This document shows, piece by piece, positions 1 through 6,700 of a DNA stretch of 7,353 nucleotides. The DNA lies in NCBI GenBank assembly GCA_025456385.1, contig JALOKS010000126.1, positions 1 through 7,353 of the forward strand, in the 5' to 3' direction. The stretch's first letter is position 1. Each line of letters begins with the position of its first letter. The notes beneath the pieces are model-generated. The model did no database searches and was not told the DNA's origin. It was given only the letters and a program-made list of their open reading frames with translations. Made by a program: the position numbers and the translations under genes. Source of the stretch: Thermoanaerobaculales bacterium (GTDB taxonomy: Bacteria; Acidobacteriota; Thermoanaerobaculia; Thermoanaerobaculales; Sulfomarinibacteraceae).

Positions 1-65
1 GCGAGCGCGTGCACCACCTCGTCGCCGCGGCGGAAGCTGCGGCTGACGCCGACGAGCTCGACCAC
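1..65 (-). CDS. ABC transporter ATP-binding protein, N-terminal fragment (runs off the left edge)
   Basis: Only the first 21 codons are inside the window. Starting at a GTG (65-63), the minus strand reads MVELVGVSRSFRRGDEVVHA followed by Leu. This is the usual opening of an ABC ATPase of the LolD/MacB kind: a first beta strand (VELVGVSRSF) with the aromatic A-loop residue that stacks on ATP adenine, then a charged turn and 'VHAL'. Family knowledge suggests a cytoplasmic ATPase that powers a lipoprotein, peptide or antibiotic exporter. The Walker motifs lie outside, so the subfamily and substrate cannot be read. All codons seen end in G or C, like the neighbours. A GGGAGGAG sequence sits 11 bases before the GTG. 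The gene follows the AF1514-family gene by 35 bases on the same strand and could be the third gene of a leftward operon. Confidence 0.72.
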   Translation of the reverse strand, partial: MVELVGVSRSFRRGDEVVHAL

Positions 66-76
66 CGGCCGGACAG

Positions 77-84
77 CTCCTCCC
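77..84 (-). promoter_or_regulatory. Ribosome binding site for the partial ABC ATPase gene
   Basis: The minus strand reads GGGAGGAG here, 11 bases before the GTG at 65-63. No ATG is available near this point, so this site supports the GTG start. The spacing is slightly long but acceptable. Confidence 0.5.
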
Positions 85-100
85 GGTTCCACGACCCGCC

Positions 101-400
101 TCAGCCGGCGAACTCGCCGAGCGGCCGGTAGCAGAAGACGTAGGCGCCGCCGCCGACCACCACCTCGAGCTCGGCGCCGCGGTTCACGGCGTACTCGACG
201 TAGCCCGGGACCTCGCAGTCGCCGTGGCACTCGCTCGCGTGCGCCGGCGACTCGCGGTCCGCGGCGCGGTCATACCAGGACAGGCACACCGGCTCCGCGA
301 GCTCGCGGGCGGCGGCGCGGTCGGCCTCCGCCTTCGCGGCCGCGAAGTCGAGGCCGCCCTGGCCGTCGCCGAGGTGCAGGGAGCGCAGAGGACGTTTCAT
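101..400 (-). CDS. AF1514-family small protein, function unknown
   Basis: A 99-residue soluble protein with no signal peptide or membrane segment. It resembles the uncharacterised family named after Archaeoglobus AF1514. The matching pattern is LDFAAAKAEAD near residues 17-26, SWYDR at 41-45, a pair of cysteines (C58 and C62, as ECHGDC), GYVEYAVNRGAELEV at 66-80, and a final strand GGAYVFCY at 84-91. The length fits a complete single-domain member. No biochemical role is known to me; the conserved WYDR and cysteines could form a binding site, which is inference. The ATG start is supported by GGGAGGG seven bases upstream (414-408). The gene begins 37 bases after the photolyase stop and ends 35 bases before the ABC ATPase start, so co-transcription is plausible. 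The family assignment is from recalled motif resemblance only. Confidence 0.62.
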   Translation of the reverse strand: MKRPLRSLHLGDGQGGLDFAAAKAEADRAAARELAEPVCLSWYDRAADRESPAHASECHGDCEVPGYVEYAVNRGAELEVVVGGGAYVFCYRPLGEFAG

Positions 401-437
401 ATCCAGACCCTCCCGGAGAGCAGCCCGGCGCGCGGCA

Positions 438-2234
438 CTATTCCTCGCCCTCGGGCGGCGCCGCGGCCGGCGTCAGCTTCTCGCCGCGCTCGAGAGCCGA
501 CGCCGCCCACTCGAAGACTAGCCGGTCGCGGCGGCGGCGATGCGGAGGACGCTGCGCGCTCGAACGCATGACCACGCCCATGCGCGGGTTGCCTTCGAGA
601 GCGCCGCGGTTGCGGTCGAGAAACGCCCAGTAGAGACTGGTGATCGGGCAGCTCGACCTCGGCTCGAAGTCGCAGGCCGCGCAGAAGTCGCTCATGCGGT
701 CGATGTAGGCAGCGCCCGAGACGTAGGGTTTGGTGGTCATCAGCGGCCCGACGGCGTAGGTGCCCATCGCGAGCACATTCGGCTCGACCACCCAGTCGTA
801 GGCGTCGATGTACGCGATCCAGAACCAGTCGGCGAGCTCGCGCGGCGACACGCCGAGCAGCGTCGCGAGGTTGGCGAGCACCATCAGCCGGGTGATGTGG
901 TGGCTCCAGCCCTCGCGCCACACGTCCGCCACGACCGTGTCGAGGCAGGCCAGCCCGCTCGGCCGGCCCGGCCAGAAGCATGGTGGCAGCGGCCGCGCGG
1001 CGTCGAGAACGGAGGGGCAGGCGCCGCCATCGAGCCCCTCGTCGCCGCCGGACTCGGGCCAGGGCCCGCCCGACCAGCGGGACCAGCCCCCGTCGCCGGG
1101 AGAGTCTGCACAGCGCGGCGCTCCGTCAGGCAGGTCGCGAAAGCCGTCGCTCACCTCGTGGACGTGGTGCACGAACTCCCGCCAGCCGAGGACCTGGCGG
1201 ATGAAGCCCTCCTTGCTGGCGAGCGGCAGCTCCATGGCCGCGGCCTCCGCGACCACCCGCGCCGGCAGCAGCCGGTGCAGGTTGAGGAGGCCCGAGATAC
1301 GGGTGTGGAAGAGGCCGGAGCTCGCCCGCGACATCGCGTCCTCGAAGGGCCCGAAGCTCGGCAGGCAGGCGTCCCGCGCCCAGGCCCACAGGGCCTCGGC
1401 GTCGGCGCGCGTCGCCGGCAGGGCGGCGGGGTCGACGGCGCCCGGGTGGTCGGCGAAGGACCGCTCGACGAGCGCCGCGACCTCGAGGGTGATCTCGTCC
1501 GGCCGGAACTCGGGAGCTGCCGGCGCCGGCGGCTCGCCCGCCCACGGACGCCGGTTGTCGGCGTCGAAGCTGAAGGCGCCCCCGAGCGGCCGCGAGCCCG
1601 CCATGAGGAGGCCGCTGCGGCGGCGCACGAAGCGGTAGAAGGCGTCCATCCGCCACGGCGGGCCCGCGGGCTGCGCCCGCCGAAAGTCCTCCGCCGTCGT
1701 CAGCCACCCTTCGTGGGGCAGCTCCACGAGCCCGCCGGCGGCGACGAGCGGCGCCAGGTCGGCGCGCAGCTCGCGCTCGGCGGGCCGCATCACCTGCAGC
1801 GGCCCGAGCTCCGCGGCCAGCGGTGCGAGGGCCTCGCGGTAGGAGCCGCGGGCCACCAGGTGACGCACCGCGACCCCGCGCGCGGCCTGCTCGAGCGCGA
1901 AGTGGCGGAGGTTGGCGAGGACGAGGGCGAGCTTCTGCCGGTGGTAGGGCCGCCGGGCCGCCGTGCCGGGGCTCTCGACCAGCACGATCCCGAGCTCCTC
2001 GGGCGCCTCGCGCGCCAGGGGCCCGATGCCGTCCGAGAGCTGGTCGTGGGGGACGAAGAGCCAGCGCCGGCCGACCGCGGCGGGCTGGCGCTCGGCGAGG
2101 GCGGCGGCGAAGCGGCTGCCCGCGCGGAGCCCGTGCCCGCGCTGCGGGCTGGAATTCGAGCCCGCTCGCGGGTGCTTATCCCCGCCGCGGGCGGTTCGGC
2201 GCTCGCGACCGTCACGGGCTCGGGAGGTGGCCAT
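438..2234 (-). CDS. Cryptochrome/photolyase family protein, FeS-type (DPRP, PhrB-like)
   Basis: A 598-residue protein of the deoxyribodipyrimidine photolyase-related family, whose characterised members bind FAD, a lumazine antenna and a 4Fe-4S cluster, and repair (6-4) photoproducts or act as blue-light receptors. Visible in order: Rossmann-type antenna domain opening RRWLFVPHDQLSD (56-68); FSFDADNRRPW (221-231); GLFHTRISGLLNLHRLLP (307-324); GWREF (350-354); SHHITRLMVLAN (444-455); the FAD-domain signature WFWIAYIDAYDWVVEPNVLA (470-489) with GPLMTTKPYVSGAAYIDRMS (496-515). The cluster cysteines are C430, C518, C521 and C529; the first spacing (88 residues) equals that recalled for Agrobacterium PhrB, as does the C-to-HH distance. 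Oddities are a Gly/Asp/Trp-rich insertion at about 366-418, a short C521-C529 loop, and a roughly 55-residue N-terminal extension. The start is uncertain: the ATG at 2234-2232 is the only common start codon before the first strand, it overlaps the SDR start, and its first 34 codons have weak GC3. Confidence 0.9.
   Translation of the reverse strand: MATSRARDGRERRTARGGDKHPRAGSNSSPQRGHGLRAGSRFAAALAERQPAAVGRRWLFVPHDQLSDGIGPLAREAPEELGIVLVESPGTAARRPYHRQKLALVLANLRHFALEQAARGVAVRHLVARGSYREALAPLAAELGPLQVMRPAERELRADLAPLVAAGGLVELPHEGWLTTAEDFRRAQPAGPPWRMDAFYRFVRRRSGLLMAGSRPLGGAFSFDADNRRPWAGEPPAPAAPEFRPDEITLEVAALVERSFADHPGAVDPAALPATRADAEALWAWARDACLPSFGPFEDAMSRASSGLFHTRISGLLNLHRLLPARVVAEAAAMELPLASKEGFIRQVLGWREFVHHVHEVSDGFRDLPDGAPRCADSPGDGGWSRWSGGPWPESGGDEGLDGGACPSVLDAARPLPPCFWPGRPSGLACLDTVVADVWREGWSHHITRLMVLANLATLLGVSPRELADWFWIAYIDAYDWVVEPNVLAMGTYAVGPLMTTKPYVSGAAYIDRMSDFCAACDFEPRSSCPITSLYWAFLDRNRGALEGNPRMGVVMRSSAQRPPHRRRRDRLVFEWAASALERGEKLTPAAAPPEGEE
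2130..2232. other. Possible divergent control region overlapping the predicted photolyase 5' end
   Basis: This stretch encodes the predicted first ~35 residues of the photolyase, but reads less like coding sequence than the rest. In the photolyase frame several codons end in A or T (CGA, CGT, GGT, GAT, AAT), whereas the body of the gene almost never does. It also holds AT-richer words (GGAATTCGAG, GCTTATCC) that are rare in this window. Promoters of the two divergent genes would be expected here. I could not identify a convincing -35/-10 pair on either strand, so no promoter is called. Confidence 0.3.
2222..2228 (+). promoter_or_regulatory. Ribosome binding site for the SDR gene
   Basis: GGGAGGT lies four bases before the ATG at 2233. 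It is a close match to the anti-Shine-Dalgarno and fixes the SDR start at this ATG, immediately before the nucleotide-binding strand YVILGGSGGIG. Confidence 0.72.
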
Positions 2235-2982
2235 GAATCGCTCGCCAGTGTATGTGATCTTGGGCGGCAGCGGCGGCATCGGCTCCGCCCTCGCCCGGCG
2301 GCTCGCGGGCAGCGGTGCCACCGTGGCCCTCGCGGCCCGCGGGGGCGAGCGCCTCGAGGCGCTCGCCCGTGAGCTCGGCGGCGCCCGCACCGGGCTGCTC
2401 GACGCCACCTCGTGCGCCGGGGTCGAGGCCTTCGTGCGCGAGGTCGCCGACGCCGAGGGCGGCGTCGACGGCATCGTCAACTGCGTCGGCTCGATCCTGC
2501 TCAAGGCGGCCCACCAGACCAGCGACGAGGAGTGGCGGGCAACGCTCGCCGCCAACCTCGACACCGCCTTCGCGGCGGTCCGCGCCGGCTCCCGGGTGAT
2601 GGCGAGGAGTGGCGGCTCGATCGTCCTCATGGCCTCGGCCGCGGCGGCCGTCGGCCTGCCCAACCACGAGGCGATCGCCGCCGCCAAGGCGGGCGTGGTC
2701 GGCCTCACCCGCTCGGCGGCGGCCACCTACGCCGCCAAGGGCATCCGCGTGAACGCGGTCGCGCCGGGCCTCGTCGACACGCCGCTCGCCGCCGCCATCA
2801 CCGGCAGCGAGATGATGCTGCGCGCCTCGACCGCCATGCACCCGCTCGGCCGCATCGGGCGGCCGGATGAGGTCGCGTCGCTGATCGCGTGGCTGCTCTC
2901 GGCGGAGGCCTCCTGGGTCACCGGCCAGGTCATCGGCATCGACGGCGGTCTCGCCGCGGTCCGCGGCCGCGCCTCGGCCTGA
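2233..2982 (+). CDS. Short-chain dehydrogenase/reductase (SDR) family protein lacking the catalytic Tyr
   Basis: A 249-residue protein with the classical SDR length and fold. The cofactor loop is GGSGGIGSALA at 11-21 (variant of TGxxxGIG). NCVGS at 83-87 stands for NNAG, N108 sits in LAANLD, and the catalytic Ser is S135 in VLMASAAA. The nucleotide-ribose Lys is K152 in IAAAKAGVVGLT, then IRVNAVAPGLVDTP at 171-184, and the C-terminus has VTGQVIGIDGG. SDRs normally reduce carbonyls or oxidise alcohols with NAD(P)H using Ser-Tyr-Lys. Here the Tyr position of YxxxK is Ile148 (NHEAIAAAK), so ordinary proton-relay chemistry should be impaired; the activity and substrate are unknown. The start is fixed by a strong ribosome binding site. 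The gene diverges from the photolyase with overlapping start codons and is followed after 18 bases by the NTF2-like gene, which suggests a shared transcript. Confidence 0.9.
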   Translation: MNRSPVYVILGGSGGIGSALARRLAGSGATVALAARGGERLEALARELGGARTGLLDATSCAGVEAFVREVADAEGGVDGIVNCVGSILLKAAHQTSDEEWRATLAANLDTAFAAVRAGSRVMARSGGSIVLMASAAAAVGLPNHEAIAAAKAGVVGLTRSAAATYAAKGIRVNAVAPGLVDTPLAAAITGSEMMLRASTAMHPLGRIGRPDEVASLIAWLLSAEASWVTGQVIGIDGGLAAVRGRASA

Positions 2983-2985
2983 GCC

Positions 2986-2995
2986 GGGGAGGGGG
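2986..2995 (+). promoter_or_regulatory. Ribosome binding site deciding the GTG start of the NTF2-like gene
   Basis: GGGGAGGGGG lies five bases before the GTG at 3001. It favours this start over the in-frame ATG at 3064, which would remove the basic N-region and part of the hydrophobic core of the signal peptide. Confidence 0.6.
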
Positions 2996-3000
2996 CGCGC

Positions 3001-3621
3001 GTGGGAACGGCTCCGAGTCGGGTGTCCCGGCGGCGCACGGCGCTGGTCGGGCTGGGGGTGATCATGGCAGCTGCCGCGCTCTGGACCTCGTGCTCTTCGT
3101 CATCCGCCGACCTCGTCGGCCGCGGCGGCGCCGCGCTCGAGCGCACCCGCGGCGACGTCGAGACGGCGGCAGCCATGCCGCGGGAGGACCTCGAGGCCGG
3201 AATCGACCGCTTCCTCGCCGTCTTCGCCGACTTCTCACCCGCCGCGGTGGCCGCCGCGGCCCGCAACGCCTACGCCGACGGCGCCTACTTCAACGACGGC
3301 TTCGCCGAGCTCGAGGGCCGGGAGGCGATCGCCTCCTACTTCGGGCGCACGGCGGGCTCGACGGCGGCCATCGAGGTCGCCATCGAGGACCGGGTGGTGG
3401 CGGGCGGCGAGGTCTACCTGCGCTGGGTCATGGCCTTCACCACGAGCGGCCGCCGCGCGCGGACCATCGTCGCGCCCGGCATGACCCACCTGCGCTTCGA
3501 CGGCGGGGGCCGCATCAGCTACCACCGCGACTACTGGGACGGCTCCGGCGCCCTCGCGGAGTTCGTGCCGCTGATGGGCCCGGTGCTGCGCGGCGTGCGG
3601 GCGCGGATCGAGGCCGGCTGA
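3001..3621 (+). CDS. Exported nuclear transport factor 2 (SnoaL-like) family protein
   Basis: A 206-residue protein starting at GTG. Residues 7-12 are basic (RVSRRR), followed by a hydrophobic core LVGLGVIMAAAALW and then SCSSSSA, so an export signal is likely. C31 could be a lipoprotein cysteine, but Trp at -3 fits a lipobox poorly; signal peptidase I cleavage after SSA (34-36) is an alternative. Residues about 65-206 look like a cone-shaped NTF2/SnoaL fold: a helix around IDRFLAVFADF, YADGAYFNDGFAELEGREAI (91-110), ASYFGRT, a set of beta strands (EVYLRWVMAFTT, THLRFDGGG) and ISYHRDYWDG at 172-181. Such domains bind small molecules or act as simple isomerases or hydrolases; no substrate can be read. 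I recall the HRDYWD ending from NTF2-like proteins encoded beside SDR and photolyase genes in Gammaproteobacteria. The gene lies 18 bases behind the SDR. Confidence 0.78.
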   Translation: MGTAPSRVSRRRTALVGLGVIMAAAALWTSCSSSSADLVGRGGAALERTRGDVETAAAMPREDLEAGIDRFLAVFADFSPAAVAAAARNAYADGAYFNDGFAELEGREAIASYFGRTAGSTAAIEVAIEDRVVAGGEVYLRWVMAFTTSGRRARTIVAPGMTHLRFDGGGRISYHRDYWDGSGALAEFVPLMGPVLRGVRARIEAG

Positions 3622-3725
3622 GGGCGGCCGGTGGTCCCCGGTCCGGAAGCATCGGCGCCGCCGCGGCGGTTGCACTCGGAGCAGGCGGGCAGGGCCGCGG
3701 CCCGCCGACGGAGGACAGGAGAGCC
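3622..3725 (+). other. Intergenic gap between NTF2-like and Lon-type genes
   Basis: A 104-base gap without a supported gene. It contains a small inverted repeat, GGCGGGC (3684-3690) with GCCCGCC (3700-3706), around a self-complementary GGGCCGCGGCCC (3692-3703). In sequence this GC-rich such repeats are expected by chance. There is no T run, so no terminator is called. TTGCAC at 3670-3675 has no -10 partner. An AGGAG at 3717-3721, four bases before the ATG at 3726, is the likely ribosome binding site of the Lon-type gene. Confidence 0.35.
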
Positions 3726-6700
3726 ATGCTGCCGCTGAGCTTCGACCGCCGCGTGCTGAGCTCGCTGCCGCCGATGGACGCCGCGCTCGAAGGGCGCGTG
3801 CTGACGGTGCTGCGGGCGATCGTCCAGCGCCGGGTGCTGCCGCAGCTCGCGGCCCTGGGCGGGGTCGACGCGGTACAGCTCGCGCGGGCTGCGGAGCGCC
3901 ACCGCATCGCGCGCTTCGAGGACCCGGCCGGCGACGTCGAGCTCGTGAGCTTCGTCACCGCCGAGGGCGGGGGCTTCACGATCTGGCTCCACGAGCGGAT
4001 CTTCGACTACATCGCCTTCGGCCTGCCCGCCAACCCGCTGCAGGCCTTCACGCCGCCCACCGCCGAGGCCGCCAAGGTGATGGCCCTCGCCGAGCTCGTG
4101 CTCCGCCACCAGCTCGACCACCTGGTGCGGCCGGGGCGCTCGGAGGTGGAGGCGCTGGCCGGCGATCGGGCCTTCGTCCGCGACCGGAGGGAGCGCGACC
4201 CCGGCTTTTTCGAGCAGCTGATGGCCGCCCTCTCCGATCCCACCAACGGGCTGCGAACCGCCGCGATCCGGGACCTCGTCGCGCGCAGCGACGCCGGTGA
4301 GGAGTTCGCGGCCGCCGCGGAGGCAGCCGTCGCCGCCCACATCCCGCTCCTCGCCGGGCTGCCGCTCGAGCTCCTCGCCGGCACCTTCATGACCATGGCC
4401 CCGGCCGACCGCACCCGGCTGCTCCTCGCCTGCTACGGCCTCGCGAGCGACCCGGCGTTGACCGTCGCCCGCCGGGCCCGGCATCTCGGGGCGGTGCTCG
4501 CGCTCTGCGATCGGCAGCGGCGCAGCAGCGTGGGGGAGCTGCGGGTTCTCTTCGACGACCTGACGGCAGGCGGGCGCCTCGAGGCGGTGCTGCGCGAGCT
4601 CGAGGTCAACCTCGACGGCGTCGCAGCGGGCGATCGCGACGGAGCCTTCGCCGCGTTCCTGAGCCGCCTCGGCGCGGTGCCGATGCCCGCGGCCGACGGC
4701 CCGACCCGGCCGCCGCAGGAGCGGCTCGCCCCGGCCCTCGAGGGCCCGCACCTGGCGGCGGAGTACCCGAAGCCGGGATCGCTGAAGGAGCGCATCGAGG
4801 CCGCGCGCGAGGACCCGCGGGTGCCGCGCTCGGTGGTGCGCGCGATCGACAACAACGCCGCCAACATCGACAGCCACTCCTCGGCCAAGTACACCGAGTT
4901 CATCGAGACCCTGCTCGCGGTGCCGTGGGGCCGCCTCACGCCGCTCGAGGTCGGGCCGCGGGAGTTCGCGGCCGGGCTCGAGGCCGGGCACTTCGGCCTC
5001 GCGGGACCCAAGGAGCTGGTCGCGGACTTCTTCGCCAACCTGATCTGGCGCTACCGCGACTTCGACCCCGAGCGCAGTGCGGAGTGGCGGCGCACCGGCA
5101 GCGCCTTCCTCTTCGTCGGCCCGCCCGGCGTCGGCAAGACCTCGCTCGCGATCTCGATCGCCGCCAACCTCGGCCTGCCCTACCACAAGATCTCGCTCGG
5201 CGGGATGCGCGACGAGTCGGTGCTGCGCGGCCACGGCTTCACCTACGAGGGCTCGAAGCCGGGCGCGATCGTCCAGGGCCTGATCAAGATGGGATGCATG
5301 AACGGGGTCTTCATCCTCGACGAGGCGGACAAGACCGAGCCGCTGACCGTGGCGACTCTGCTCGAGATTCTGGACCCCGAGCAGAACCACCTCTTCCACG
5401 ACAAGTACACCCTGTCGACGGTCGACGTCGACCTCTCGAACTGCCACTTCATCCTCACCGCGAACACCCTCGAGACGGTGCCGGCGCCGGTCCTCGACCG
5501 CTGCCAGGTCGTGGAGCTCGACCGCTACAGCCTCGAGGAGAAGGTCGAGATCGCGCGCCGCTACATCCTGCCGCGGCTGCGCGAGCGGCACCGCATCGCC
5601 GCCGACACCATCGACTTCGAGGCCGGGCGGGAGGACGAGCACCTCCGCTACCTGATCCGCAGCTACACCCACGAGGCGGGGGTACGGCAGCTCGAGCTCA
5701 CCCTGCGGACCCTGCTCCTGCGGCTGCAGCGGCGGCACCTCGTCGAGGGTGGCGAGGGCTCGGTCGAGATCGGCCACAACCTGATCAAGCGCAGCCTCGA
5801 CACGCCGGCTCCGCCGGCGTCGATCAACGCCGACGACCGCATCGGCGAGACTCTGGCCCTCGGCGTCAACGCCGAGCTCGGGGTCGGCGGGCTGATCCCG
5901 GTGCAGGCGACCCGGATCGGCGGCGCCGGCGGGGGCGACGGCTCCGCGATCAGCATGGTGCACGCGACCGGCAACCTCGAGAAGGTGATGGACGAGAGCC
6001 GACGGGTCGCCACGACCGCGATCCTGCACTGCGCCGCCGAGCTCGGCATCGAGGCGGCGCGGGTCCACGACGCGGTGCACCTGCACTTCCTCGGCGCCTC
6101 GACGAAGAAGGACGGGCCGTCGGCGGGGGCGGCGATCGCGCTCGCCCTGGCCTCGCTGCTTGCCCGGACCCCGCTCCGCCGCGACCTGGCGGCGACCGGC
6201 GAGATCGACACCCAGGGGCGGATCACCGGCGTCGGCGGCCTCGCGGCCAAGCTCGAGACGGCGGCCGACGCCGGCTGCCGCACGGTCCTGATCCCCGCCG
6301 CCAACCTGACCGGACCGGGCGGCATCGACCACCTTCCGGAGCCGCTGCGGCGCGAGCTGCAGGTGCTGAGCTTCGCGGAGTGGCGCGGCGCCCACGAGCC
6401 CTTCGACCCTGCCCGCCACGTGCTCCAGGTGGTGGCGGTCAACCACATCCTGCAGGCCTTCGCGGTGGCGGCGATCGACGACGGCGAGCTGGCCGCGGTC
6501 GAGCGCCTGTGCACCGAGCACGCGCGGCGCGCCGCGGGCGCGCGGCGTCCCCAGCAGCCCTGCCCGGTGACGATCCTGGTCAAGGACGCGGAGGAGGTCG
6601 CGGGCGGCTGGCCGGCGCGCGGCCTCTGCGAAGCCTGCAGCGGCTGTCGGCTGCTCGTCCCCGAGGGAACGGCGGGGCACTGGCCGCAGCCACTGCCGGT

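Noticed and set aside
2176..2210. Possible promoter elements (TTATCC on plus, GATAAG or CGAACC on minus) in the divergent region
   Set aside because: No correctly spaced partner hexamer on either strand, and the ECF-like reading has too short a spacer.
540..2372. Plus-strand open frame of about 610 codons opposite the photolyase
   Set aside because: Same composition effect. It crosses the SDR start and shows only low-complexity Arg/Ala/Gly/Val sequence, whereas the minus strand has an unmistakable photolyase.
2235..2726. Longer photolyase start up to 2726 on the minus strand
   Set aside because: The added residues are antisense to well-conserved SDR motifs and look low-complexity (Ala/Ser/Arg/Pro).
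3670..3700. Possible promoter with TTGCAC at 3670-3675 before the Lon-type gene
   Set aside because: No -10-like hexamer at 16-18 bases downstream; the region is solid G/C.
3684..3706. Inverted repeat in the gap before the Lon-type gene as terminator or operator
   Set aside because: Short GC-only arms with no T run; expected by chance in this composition.
2889..3725. In-frame upstream extension of the Lon-type gene back to 2889
   Set aside because: This frame overlaps the SDR end and the NTF2-like gene and translates as Arg/Gly-rich filler. The ATG at 3726 has its own ribosome binding site.
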